From: CAYLJO01 sp964383905
GTDB lineage: Bacteria; Acidobacteriota; Blastocatellia; Pyrinomonadales; Pyrinomonadaceae
Assembly (NCBI GenBank): GCA_964383905.1
Contig: CAYLJO010000075.1
Coordinates: forward strand, 1-26,161
Direction of reading: 5' to 3'
DNA length: 26,161 nucleotides
Both the position numbers and the translations under genes were made by a program. The stretch's first letter is position 1. Every line of letters begins with the position of its first letter. A model generated the notes under the pieces. The model was given only the letters and a program-made list of their open reading frames with translations. It did no database searches and was not told the DNA's origin. Of this stretch, positions 14,700 through 21,166 are shown piece after piece.

Positions 14700-14770
14700 G
14701 ATGTGTTCAGTTTTCAGCAATCAGTTATCAGTTTAATACTTGGCTACTGATTACTGATTACTGACAGCTA
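14700..14770 (+). repeat. rpsM-rpsK spacer: TCAG/CTGA inverted heptads
   Basis: TCAG occurs at 14707, 14714, 14721 and 14728 and CTGA at 14747, 14754 and 14761, both series at an exact period of 7. The arms are complementary over about 25 bases with few mismatches. The right arm ends ten bases before the rpsK start, where no convincing Shine-Dalgarno sequence is left. Confidence 0.88.
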
Positions 14771-14774
14771 AATT

Positions 14775-15176
14775 ATGGCAAAGGCAACAGGCGGAAAAAA
14801 GAAGGTCTTTCGTAAGAAAGAGAAGAAGAACATCCCTGTCGGGATCGCTTACATCGCGGCGTCGTTCAATAACACGATGATTTCGATCACCGACCTCGAA
14901 GGGAACCTGATCGCGCAGTCCTCTTCCGGCGCGCGCGGCTTTAGAGGCTCACGCAAGGGCACACCCTTCGCTGCGCAGCAGGCGGCCTACGAAGCGGCGA
15001 ATAGGGCCAAAGACGCCGGCATGCAGCAGTGCGAGGTGCGCGTGAAGGGCCCCGGCGGCGGGCGCGAATCGGCGATTCGCGCGATCAACAACGCGGGCAT
15101 CCGCGTCACGACGATTCGTGACACGACGCCCATCCCCCACAACGGGTGCCGTCCGCCAAAACGCCGCAGAGTTTAA
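14775..15176 (+). CDS. rpsK: Small ribosomal subunit protein S11
   Basis: S11 lies on the 30S platform near the mRNA exit. The 133-residue product has a basic leader (MAKATGGKKKVFRKKEKKN), then GIAYIAASFNNTMISITDLEGN, SSSGARGFRGSRKGTPFAAQQAA, and the C-terminal signature RVTTIRDTTPIPHNGCRPPKRRRV. Length is standard (127-133). The ATG at 14775 follows the repeat spacer directly. Confidence 0.98.
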   Translation: MAKATGGKKKVFRKKEKKNIPVGIAYIAASFNNTMISITDLEGNLIAQSSSGARGFRGSRKGTPFAAQQAAYEAANRAKDAGMQQCEVRVKGPGGGRESAIRAINNAGIRVTTIRDTTPIPHNGCRPPKRRRV

Positions 15177-15181
15177 CAAGA

Positions 15182-15220
15182 AAGTGATCAGCTTTTACTG
15201 GTTACTCGTTATTAACCTAA
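15182..15220 (+). repeat. rpsK-rpsD spacer: decayed TCAG/TTACT heptads
   Basis: GTGATCA, GCTTTTA, CTGGTTA and CTCGTTA follow in 7-base steps just after the rpsK stop, resembling one arm of the TCAG/CTGA spacers. A matching second arm is not seen. The following stretch is a GC-rich run built on CCGGCCGG, itself palindromic. Confidence 0.4.
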
Positions 15221-15265
15221 AGGATGAAGGGCGACCCGGCCGGCCGGCGCCGCCTGTAAACTTTT

Positions 15266-15288
15266 CCGTCTAGTTTATAGACCGGAGG
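15266..15288 (+). promoter_or_regulatory. Hairpin overlapping the rpsD Shine-Dalgarno sequence
   Basis: GTCTA (15268-15272) pairs with TAGAC (15278-15282) around a GTTTA loop. With one bulged C (15283) the stem continues by pairing CC (15266-15267) with GG (15284-15285), the first two bases of the Shine-Dalgarno GGAGG (15284-15288). S4 is a translational repressor in several bacteria, so a structure that can partly hide its own ribosome site is of interest; the regulatory role is inference. Confidence 0.35.
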
Positions 15289-15297
15289 CAAAAACCA

Positions 15298-15939
15298 TTG
15301 GCTAGGTATAGAGAAGCGGTGTGCCGTTTGTGCCGCCGTGAAGGCGCAAAACTTTTCCTCAAGGGCGACCGTTGTTACAAGCCTTCGTGCCCGATTGAGA
15401 AGCGCGGCACCCAGCCGCCCGGGCAGCACGGCAACTCTTTGCGCCGTGGCAAGGCGCTGGTCGGTTACGGTCAACAGTTGCGCGAGAAGCAAAAAGTCAA
15501 ACGCATCTATTTCATCCTCGAAGGCCAGTTTCGCAACTACTTCGAACGCGCCGCGCGGCTCAAGGGCATCACGGGCGAGAACCTGCTGTTCCTCCTCGAA
15601 CGTCGCCTCGACAATACCGTCTACCGGGCCGGCTTTTCCACGTCGCGCCGTCAGGCGCGCCAGCTCGTCAATCACGGCCACGTTGAAGTCAACGGGCGTA
15701 AGGTTGACATCCCCTCTTTCCAGGTGAAAGCCGGAGACATTGTCAGCATTAAGGAGGCGAGCCGTAAGAACCCCCACATCGAAGGCGCGTGGCAGACGGC
15801 TGCAGGACGCGGTCGCCCGTCATGGATCACCCCGGCGGAGGGCGAGGACATGAGCGTGCGGATCGCATCTTTGCCGGCGCGCGCAGATATTGATCGGTCA
15901 ATTAACGAGCAACTGATCGTCGAGCTTTATAGTAAATAG
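15298..15939 (+). CDS. rpsD: Small ribosomal subunit protein S4, zinc-binding form
   Basis: S4 nucleates 16S rRNA 5'-domain folding and takes part in the mRNA entry helicase. The 213-residue product starts at TTG (15298), nine bases after GGAGG, giving MARYREAVCRLC. Cys9, Cys12, Cys26 and Cys31 are the zinc ligands of the C+ form. The S4 RNA-binding domain (RRLDNTVYRAGFSTSRRQARQLVNHGHVEVNGRKVDIPSF) lies around residues 100-150. It ends with the family NEQLIVELYSK. Length is standard (200-210). Confidence 0.97.
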   Translation: MARYREAVCRLCRREGAKLFLKGDRCYKPSCPIEKRGTQPPGQHGNSLRRGKALVGYGQQLREKQKVKRIYFILEGQFRNYFERAARLKGITGENLLFLLERRLDNTVYRAGFSTSRRQARQLVNHGHVEVNGRKVDIPSFQVKAGDIVSIKEASRKNPHIEGAWQTAAGRGRPSWITPAEGEDMSVRIASLPARADIDRSINEQLIVELYSK

Positions 15940-15960
15940 CGTTGGAGGCGCCTGACGTGA

Positions 15961-15988
15961 GTGCCCGAGAGTGCACGTACTCGGGCAC
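15961..15988 (+). repeat. Hairpin between rpsD and rpoA
   Basis: GTGCCCGAG (15961-15969) and CTCGGGCAC (15980-15988) are exact complements around a 10-base loop that itself contains the palindrome GTGCAC. A run of six T lies about 20 bases downstream (16009-16015), too far for a classical terminator. It is not heptad-phased. Confidence 0.6.
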
Positions 15989-16043
15989 GCGCGCCGGGGC
16001 CGCCAACTATTTTTTAACGATTTCACTCCCGGACTAAAAAATT

Positions 16044-17093
16044 ATGGCTATAGATCAAAATAATCTTTGGACAGGTTTTCAGATGCCGCGCCGCCTGGCG
16101 GCCGATGCCGAGACGATGACCGACCGTTACGGCCGCTTTTCCGCGCAGCCCTTCGAGCGTGGCTTCGGCACCACCGTCGGTAACTCGCTCCGGCGCGCCC
16201 TTCTCTCTTCCATCGAGGGTGCGGCCATCACGGCCGTCAAGATCGAAGGTGTCGAGCACGAGTTCTCTTCAATCAACGGCGTCGTCGAAGACGCGACAGA
16301 CGTCATACTTAATTTGAAACAGGTGCCGTTCAAGCTTCACAGCAGCGAACCGAAAACCCTGACGATTACCAAGGAGGGGGCGGGCGAGGTCACCTCCGGC
16401 GACATCGAGGTTGATGCCGACGTTGAGGTGCTCGACCCGAATATTCATATCGCCACCGTTAGCGAAGGCGGCTCGCTCAAAATTGAGATGCGACTGAAGC
16501 GCGGGCGCGGCTATATCTCCGCCGACCGCAATTTCGATGAAGACCTTTCGCTCGGCTACATCCCGGTTGATTCGGTGCACACTCCGGTCAAAAAGGTCAA
16601 CTACACGGTCGAAGCGGCGCGTCTCGGCCAGAACACGGAATTTGACAAGCTGACCATCGAGGTTTGGACCGACGGCTCGGTCAAGCCGGACGACGCTATC
16701 GGGCTGGCCGCCAAGTTGATCAAGGATCACATGTCGATCTTTATCAATTTCGAGGAGGATACGGACGATCTCGCTTACGCGAAGATGGAACGGCCGCCGC
16801 TGCCGCGCAACGATCAGCTGGATCGCTCCGTGGACGAGCTGGAGCTCTCCGTGCGCTCTTATAACTGCTTGAAGAATGCTGACATACGTACCATCCGCGA
16901 TCTCGTCCAGCGCACCGAGCGTGAAATGCTGGCGACAAAGAACTTCGGTAAGAAGTCGCTGCACGAAATTAAAGACATCCTCAACGGGATGGGCCTTGAT
17001 TTCGGGATGGAGTTTGACGCGCAGGGCAACCCGATCCCGGGCTCGGGCGGGCGCGATAGCGATATCGGCGATTACGAAGACAACGAAGAATAA
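16044..17093 (+). CDS. rpoA: DNA-directed RNA polymerase subunit alpha
   Basis: Alpha dimerises to start RNA polymerase assembly, and its C-terminal domain contacts UP elements and activators. The 349-residue product has the dimerisation domain (ERGFGTTVGNSLRRALLSSIEGAAIT near residues 35-60; NTEFDKLTIEVWTDGS), a linker, and the alpha-CTD helix-hairpin-helix region (SVRSYNCLKNADIRTIRDLVQRTE, KNFGKKSLHEIKDIL, about 265-315). The last 30 residues form an acidic tail (SDIGDYEDNEE), longer than E. coli (329). No clear Shine-Dalgarno sequence before ATG 16044. Confidence 0.98.
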   Translation: MAIDQNNLWTGFQMPRRLAADAETMTDRYGRFSAQPFERGFGTTVGNSLRRALLSSIEGAAITAVKIEGVEHEFSSINGVVEDATDVILNLKQVPFKLHSSEPKTLTITKEGAGEVTSGDIEVDADVEVLDPNIHIATVSEGGSLKIEMRLKRGRGYISADRNFDEDLSLGYIPVDSVHTPVKKVNYTVEAARLGQNTEFDKLTIEVWTDGSVKPDDAIGLAAKLIKDHMSIFINFEEDTDDLAYAKMERPPLPRNDQLDRSVDELELSVRSYNCLKNADIRTIRDLVQRTEREMLATKNFGKKSLHEIKDILNGMGLDFGMEFDAQGNPIPGSGGRDSDIGDYEDNEE

Positions 17094-17097
17094 GGTT

Positions 17098-17154
17098 GTG
17101 ACAGGTAGCAGGCCACGTGTAACGGGGAGGCTTTTCTCTCGCCACCTGTCACTT
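17098..17154 (+). repeat. rpoA-rplQ spacer: GTGACAG inverted heptads
   Basis: GTGACAGGT (17098-17106) and ACCTGTCAC (17144-17152) are perfect complements. GTGACAG (17098) and GTAGCAG (17105) are consecutive heptads, matched by GCCACCT and GTCACTT on the right. The right arm ends about ten bases before the rplQ start. The word recurs before rplN. Confidence 0.75.
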
Positions 17155-17164
17155 AAGAAAAGCC

Positions 17165-17899
17165 ATGCGACACTTAAAGGCACATCGCAAACTGGGCCGC
17201 ACGACCGCGCACCGGATATCTATGCTGCGCAACCTTGCGACCTCGTTGATTAATGCGCACGATGAGCGCATCATTACGACACTACCTAAAGCGAAAGAAT
17301 TGCGGCCGTTTGTCGAACGTGCGATCACGCTTTCGCGTCGCGCGCAAACTCTGGAAGGCGATACCGCCGGCACGCAGTCGGTTCATCTGCGCCGTCAGGC
17401 GGCTTCGTTTTTCCATCCCGGCAACCGGCAGCAAGCTGTCCTGAGCGCAAGACGGGGGTCTCCCCGCGCCCCCCGGACGGCCGGCGTCGCCGCCCTCAAG
17501 CGACTCTTCGACGAATTGGGCGAGCGCTTCAAGGATCGCCCGGGCGGTTATACGCGGATCATTAAGCTGGGCCGGCGCGACGGCGATAATGCCGAGCTCG
17601 CGATCATCGAGCTCGTCGGCAACCCGCGCGAGCGAGAGGCGGTGGAAGCCGCCGCCAAGCGGGCCAAGTCTGCGGCCGGCAAGAAGAAGACGGCCAAAGC
17701 AAGCGATGAGGCGGAGACGACGAATGCTCGTCGCGGCGGCAAAAAAGCCGACCGGACTTTTGAGAAAGAAGAAACAACGCGCGCCCGCGGTAAAGGCGAA
17801 GAGCCGGCCGGTACTGAGCTGAAAGATCAAATGCCCAAGGGCGGCCGGCGCGCGAAGAAAACGGAATCGACCGCCGACGAGCAATCTACAGAGAATTAA
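17165..17899 (+). CDS. rplQ: Large ribosomal subunit protein L17, with insertion and long C-terminal tail
   Basis: L17 lies at the base of the 50S near the tunnel exit. The N-terminus MRHLKAHRKLGRTTAHR, TTLPKAKELRPFVERAITL and the C-terminal core RLFDELGERFKDRPGGYTRIIKLGRRDGDNAELAIIELV are typical. Two features are not: about 25 extra residues (roughly 84-109) rich in Gly, Pro and Arg in place of the short loop before the last core helix, and an 88-residue Lys/Glu/Arg/Ala-rich tail after residue 155. Total 244 residues against the usual 115-130. Ends the alpha cluster. Confidence 0.95.
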   Translation: MRHLKAHRKLGRTTAHRISMLRNLATSLINAHDERIITTLPKAKELRPFVERAITLSRRAQTLEGDTAGTQSVHLRRQAASFFHPGNRQQAVLSARRGSPRAPRTAGVAALKRLFDELGERFKDRPGGYTRIIKLGRRDGDNAELAIIELVGNPREREAVEAAAKRAKSAAGKKKTAKASDEAETTNARRGGKKADRTFEKEETTRARGKGEEPAGTELKDQMPKGGRRAKKTESTADEQSTEN

Positions 17900-17974
17900 G
17901 CGATGTAATAGCCTCAAGCGAGCGGCGCGCGCGAACTTTATCAGGAATGCGTGCGCCTTTGTTTGACTGGCCGC

Positions 17975-18022
17975 GAGCCTCAATGAACCTTCGGCGCGTA
18001 TGAACCGGGGCAGTTGAGGCTC
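17975..18022 (+). repeat. Inverted repeat in the rplQ-accB gap
   Basis: GAGCCTCAA (17975-17983) and TTGAGGCTC (18014-18022) are perfect complements 30 bases apart; a second GCCTCAA copy occurs near 17912. A TTTGACT upstream of it lacks a good -10. I see no clear promoter or terminator in this 190-base gap, and no heptad register. Confidence 0.5.
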
Positions 18023-18089
18023 TTCGCTTTCTGTGATGCGTAAGGCGCGGCCCATATTTATACAGACCCGCTCGGAGCCTAAAGAGAGA

Positions 18090-18743
18090 ATGAGCGATCA
18101 AAAACCGCCGCCGTCGTCCGGTGACGAACGACAACATGACCTGAAACATACCGAACGTGGGGGACACAGCCGCGGGCGACGTCGCCACCAGCAGCAGAAT
18201 CAGCCGCGCCGGCCCGAACCTTCGCTTAACATGGATGAGTTGCGTGATCTGGTCCGGTTGATTGCCGATCACGGCTTGACGGATTTTGAGCTTGAGCGCG
18301 AAGGCTTCCGCGTCCGCCTGCGCCGCGACCATACCCCCCAGGCGTCAGCGGCACCTCAGGCGCAAGGGGCGGCAACGCAGCCACACGGGCCAGCGCCATC
18401 ACCCGCATCACACGCCTCGGGCGGGGCCGGGCAGAGTACGGCGCACGCGGTCGCGACGCCACACCCTGGCTCGCAGGCGGAAATGGCCGCGTCTGAGGAC
18501 GAAGGCCTGCACATCATCACTTCGCCTATTGTTGGCACTTTCTATCGCGCGGCGTCGCCTACGTCTGAGCCTTTTGTCCGGCTGGGCAGCAATGTTGATC
18601 CGGATACGGTCGTCTGCATTATTGAAGCAATGAAGCTGATGAACGAAATCCAGGCGGAAACGAGCGGTGAAGTGGTTAAGATTTACGTCGAGAACGGCCA
18701 GCCGGTAGAGTACGGCCAGCCGCTTTTCGGGATCAAAAAATGA
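18090..18743 (+). CDS. accB: Biotin carboxyl carrier protein of acetyl-CoA carboxylase
   Basis: AccB carries CO2 on biotin between biotin carboxylase and carboxyltransferase in the first step of fatty-acid synthesis. The biotinyl domain occupies the last 80 residues: SPIVGTFYRAASPTSEPFV, then EAMKLMNE, where Lys182 is the biotin attachment site. A Pro/Ala/His/Ser-rich linker (about 85-135) precedes it, and NMDELRDLVRLIADHGLTDFELE (47-70) is the conserved N-terminal segment. ATG 18090, after AAAGAGAGA, is preferred; GTG 18033 (longer) and ATG 18231 (which removes an unusual Arg/His/Gln-rich leader) are alternatives. Confidence 0.95.
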   Translation: MSDQKPPPSSGDERQHDLKHTERGGHSRGRRRHQQQNQPRRPEPSLNMDELRDLVRLIADHGLTDFELEREGFRVRLRRDHTPQASAAPQAQGAATQPHGPAPSPASHASGGAGQSTAHAVATPHPGSQAEMAASEDEGLHIITSPIVGTFYRAASPTSEPFVRLGSNVDPDTVVCIIEAMKLMNEIQAETSGEVVKIYVENGQPVEYGQPLFGIKK

Positions 18744-18745
18744 GG

Positions 18746-18810
18746 GTCCAATGTCCAACGTCAATCGGACGACCTTAGAGGCATTGGGCGCTGGACTTTA
18801 GACTTTGGAT
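18746..18810 (+). repeat. accB-accC spacer: GTCCAAT inverted heptads
   Basis: The left arm is GTCCAAT (18746), GTCCAAC (18753), GTCAATC (18760). The right arm is ATTGGGC (18783), GCTGGAC (18790), TTTAGAC (18797), TTTGGAT (18804). All are in exact 7-base steps and largely complementary to each other. The word is related to the AAAGTCT array before rplC. Confidence 0.85.
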
Positions 18811-18816
18811 TTGAGC

Positions 18817-20214
18817 ATGTCAAGCACGCGCCAGTTCCGCAAAATCCTGATCGCCAATCGCGGCGAGATTGCGTGCCGCATCATCTGGACATGCAAGGAG
18901 ATGGGCATTCGCACGGTGGCCGTCTACAGCGAGGCAGACCGCGATTCACTTCACGTGCGCTTTGCGGATGAGGCCATATGTATCGGCCCGGCGCCTTCCG
19001 CACAGAGTTACCTCAACATTCCTGCCGTCATCAGCGCCGCCGAAATCGCGAATGTCGACGGCATCCACCCCGGCTACGGCTTTCTCGCCGAATCGGCGTA
19101 CTTCGCGGAAATCTGTGAGGCGTGCAACATCAAATTTATTGGCCCCCGTTCCAGTGTCATCCGCCTCATGGGCGACAAAGTGAAAGCCAGGCGTGCGATG
19201 CAGGAGGCGGGGCTCCCCGTCCTGCCCGGCAGCCCTGAGCCGCTGGAATCAGAGGAAGAAGCGCTCAAACTGACGCGCGAAATAGGCCTGCCCGTCATCG
19301 TCAAAGCGGCCGCCGGGGGCGGCGGGCGCGGCATGCGCATCGTGCGTTCGGAAGAGGACCTTGGCCCGGCGCTCGAAGCGGCCTCCAACGAAGCGCAGGC
19401 GGCGTTCAAGGACGGTGACGTCTACATCGAGCGCTACCTCAAACGGCCGCGCCACATCGAGATTCAGGTGCTCGCCGACGAGCACGGCACGTGTGTACAC
19501 CTCGGCGAGCGCGAGTGCACGATTCAGCGGCGCCATCAAAAGCTTATCGAGGAAGCTCCGTCGCCGGTGCTCTCTCGCGAGTTGCGCGAGGAGATGGGCG
19601 CGGCGGCGGTGACCGCCTGCCGGCGCCTCGGCTATTCAAGCGCGGGCACATTTGAATTTCTGCTCGATGAAGATAACCGCTTCTACTTCATGGAGATGAA
19701 TACGCGCATCCAGGTCGAGCATCCGGTGACAGAAATGGTCACACTGGCGGACATCGTGCGCAATCAAATTCGGGTCGCGGAAGGCGCCCCGCTGGGCTTT
19801 ACGCAGTCAGACGTGCTGATCGTCGGGCACTCGATCGAGTGCCGCATCAACGCCGAGCACCCCGAAACATTTGTGCCTTCACCCGGCACGATCACCGCCT
19901 TCAACCTGCCCGGCGGGCCCGGCGTGCGCGTCGACACGGCTGCTTATCCGGGCTACGTCGTGCCGCCTTTTTACGACTCGATGATCGCCAAAGTGATCGT
20001 TCACGCGGGGACGAGGGAGCTGGCCATCGCGCGTATGCGGCGCGCGCTCGAAGCGATGGTCGTTGAAGGCATCAGGACGACCATTCCGCTTCAACTGAAG
20101 ATCATGGATCATCCGAAATTCCGCGCGGGCGAGTTTTCAACCAATTTTATGGAGGAATTTTTCTCCCTCAACGGCGCGAAAGGGCCGGGCAAATTCCTTC
20201 CCCCCGCGCGTTGA
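18817..20214 (+). CDS. accC: Biotin carboxylase subunit of acetyl-CoA carboxylase
   Basis: ATP-dependent carboxylation of the biotin on AccB. The 465-residue ATP-grasp enzyme has the N-terminal domain (KILIANRGEIACRII), GIHPGYGFLAES, the glycine-rich nucleotide loop AAAGGGGRGMRIV after Lys163, HIEIQVLAD, and the catalytic EMNTRIQVEHPVTE (Glu293, Asn295, Arg297), then the C-terminal domain. Length matches the family (about 450). ATG 18817 is the family start; in-frame TTG at 18805 and 18811 lie within the repeat spacer. Forms an operon with accB. Its stop overlaps the -35 of the rplU promoter. Confidence 0.97.
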   Translation: MSSTRQFRKILIANRGEIACRIIWTCKEMGIRTVAVYSEADRDSLHVRFADEAICIGPAPSAQSYLNIPAVISAAEIANVDGIHPGYGFLAESAYFAEICEACNIKFIGPRSSVIRLMGDKVKARRAMQEAGLPVLPGSPEPLESEEEALKLTREIGLPVIVKAAAGGGGRGMRIVRSEEDLGPALEAASNEAQAAFKDGDVYIERYLKRPRHIEIQVLADEHGTCVHLGERECTIQRRHQKLIEEAPSPVLSRELREEMGAAAVTACRRLGYSSAGTFEFLLDEDNRFYFMEMNTRIQVEHPVTEMVTLADIVRNQIRVAEGAPLGFTQSDVLIVGHSIECRINAEHPETFVPSPGTITAFNLPGGPGVRVDTAAYPGYVVPPFYDSMIAKVIVHAGTRELAIARMRRALEAMVVEGIRTTIPLQLKIMDHPKFRAGEFSTNFMEEFFSLNGAKGPGKFLPPAR

Positions 20215-20239
20215 CGATAGAGGGAAGTACCTTTATAAT
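20211..20239 (+). promoter_or_regulatory. Near-consensus sigma-70-type promoter for rplU-rpmA
   Basis: TTGACG (20211-20216) and a perfect TATAAT (20234-20239) are separated by exactly 17 bases. The -35 overlaps the accC stop codon (TGA 20212-20214). Transcription would start near 20246, about 40 bases before the rplU ATG. This is the best promoter match in the window. Confidence 0.8.
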
Positions 20240-20254
20240 AAACGACTTTTCTAT

Positions 20255-20278
20255 GGTGAGAAATTCTCGCCGGGAGGG
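20255..20278 (+). promoter_or_regulatory. rplU leader hairpin next to the Shine-Dalgarno sequence
   Basis: GGTGAG (20255-20260) pairs with CTCGCC (20266-20271) with one G-U pair around AAATT. The strong Shine-Dalgarno GGGAGGG (20272-20278) follows at once. It lies in the short leader predicted from the promoter at 20211. L21 leader RNAs are known as autoregulatory elements in some bacteria; whether this one is equivalent is unknown. Confidence 0.4.
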
Positions 20279-20286
20279 ACGTAAGA

Positions 20287-20595
20287 ATGAGTTTCGCAAT
20301 CGTTAAAAGTGGTGGCAAGCAGTTTCGCGTCGAAGAAGGCGCGACCGTGCGTGTACCATTAATTAACAGGAGTGCGGGTGAATTAGTCGAGCTTGATGTG
20401 TTGATGGTGGCCGGTGGGGATGAGTCCAGAACGGGCGCACCGATCGTCGAGGGGGCGCGTGTTACGGCCACGGTGGTTGACCACGGGCGTGACGCGAAGA
20501 TGATTGTTTTCAAGAAGAAGCGGCGCAAGCACTATAAGCGTAAACAAGGACACCGCCAGGGCTACACGACCTTGAAGATCGACTCGATTAGTTAG
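20287..20595 (+). CDS. rplU: Large ribosomal subunit protein L21
   Basis: L21 binds 23S rRNA together with L20. The 102-residue product has the family N-terminus MSFAIVKSGGKQFRVEEGATVRV, the GAPIVEGARVTATVVDHGRDAKMIVFKKKRRKHYKRKQGHRQGYTTLKI C-terminal half with its rRNA-binding KKKRRKHYKRKQGHRQ motif, and standard length. It has its own strong promoter and Shine-Dalgarno, and is followed by rpmA as in most bacteria. Confidence 0.98.
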   Translation: MSFAIVKSGGKQFRVEEGATVRVPLINRSAGELVELDVLMVAGGDESRTGAPIVEGARVTATVVDHGRDAKMIVFKKKRRKHYKRKQGHRQGYTTLKIDSIS

Positions 20596-20669
20596 AACGA
20601 TGAATGCTGAACGCTGAGCTGAAAGCATTTGTCTTTACATTCATCGTTCAGAGCTCATGGTTCATCATG
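20596..20669 (+). repeat. rplU-rpmA spacer: TGATGAA-type inverted heptads
   Basis: AACGATGAATG (20596-20606) and CATTCATCGTT (20638-20648) are perfect complements. The heptads are GATGAAT (20599), GCTGAAC (20606), GCTGAGC (20613) on the left, and ATTCATC (20639), GTTCAGA (20646), GCTCATG (20653), GTTCATC (20660) on the right. The left arm begins directly after the rplU stop. Confidence 0.88.
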
Positions 20670-20682
20670 AGGGGTTAAGGAA

Positions 20683-20973
20683 ATGGCACATAAGAAAGGT
20701 GTTGGTTCCTCGCGCAACGGTCGCGATTCCGCGGCCCAGCGCTTGGGCCTCAAAAAATTCGGCGGCCAGTATGTCACCGGCGGAAACATTCTGGCCAGGC
20801 AGCGTGGCACGAAGTGGAAGCCTGGCAAAAATGTCGGACGCGGCAAGGACGACACCCTGTTTGCGCTCGTGGACGGAATTGTCAAGTTCGAAGACAAAGG
20901 CCGCTCCGGGAAGTTTATTAGCGTCTATCCGGAAACGGCCGCTGCGCCCGAACAACCGCCCGCGGCCGCCTGA
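20683..20973 (+). CDS. rpmA: Large ribosomal subunit protein L27
   Basis: L27 reaches with its N-terminal arm to the peptidyl transferase centre. The 96-residue product begins directly MAHKKGVGSSRNGRDSAAQRLGLKKFGGQ, so it is not the type with a cleavable N-terminal extension. The body ILARQRGTKWKPGKNVGRGKDDTLFALVDGIVKFE is typical; a Pro/Ala-rich ending (TAAAPEQPPAAA) extends the usual 85 residues. GAGGGGTTAAGGAA precedes the start. A strong terminator follows. Confidence 0.98.
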   Translation: MAHKKGVGSSRNGRDSAAQRLGLKKFGGQYVTGGNILARQRGTKWKPGKNVGRGKDDTLFALVDGIVKFEDKGRSGKFISVYPETAAAPEQPPAAA

Positions 20974-21007
20974 CAGGCGAGGGTTACCAGAACGGGCCTG
21001 CCATAAC

Positions 21008-21062
21008 GCGACGCCTGCGCCGAGTGCTTTTTACTCCTCGAAGCGCCTGGCGTCGCTTTTAT
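21008..21062 (+). terminator. Intrinsic terminator after rpmA
   Basis: GCGACGCC (21008-21015) pairs perfectly with GGCGTCGC (21049-21056). The stem continues with GCGC (21017-21020) to GCGC (21043-21046) and CGAG (21021-21024) to CTCG (21037-21040) with small bulges. TTTTAT follows at 21057. It would end the rplU-rpmA transcript and separate it from obgE. Confidence 0.75.
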
Positions 21063-21067
21063 AGTTG

Positions 21068-21159
21068 TCAGTAGTCAGTAATCAGCTAAAGCCAAAAGCT
21101 GGTAACCGATCATTCGTTTGGCCCTCTTCTTAACTGATTACTGATAGCTGATTACTGAC
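21068..21159 (+). repeat. rpmA-obgE spacer: TCAG/CTGA inverted heptads
   Basis: GTCAGTAATCAGCTA (21074-21088) and TAGCTGATTACTGAC (21145-21159) are perfect complements over 15 bases. TCAG occurs at 21068, 21075 and 21082, CTGA at 21134, 21141, 21148 and 21155, each exactly 7 apart. The right arm ends 7 bases before the GTG start of obgE. Confidence 0.9.
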
Positions 21160-21166
21160 CACTTGA

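Noticed and set aside
14700..14770. CRISPR-like array
   Set aside because: Units are 7 bases with no spacers of 25-40 bases, and the second set is inverted; these are tandem heptamers.
16269..17183. 304-codon minus-strand open frame over rpoA
   Set aside because: Fully overlaps rpoA, whose product matches the alpha subunit along its length; no motif in the minus frame.
17282..18055. 257-codon minus-strand open frame over rplQ
   Set aside because: Antisense of rplQ including its charged tail; no Shine-Dalgarno or recognisable motif.
18033..18089. N-terminal extension of accB from GTG 18033
   Set aside because: AAAGAGAGA precedes ATG 18090 and the extra 19 residues add no conserved segment; kept only as an alternative.
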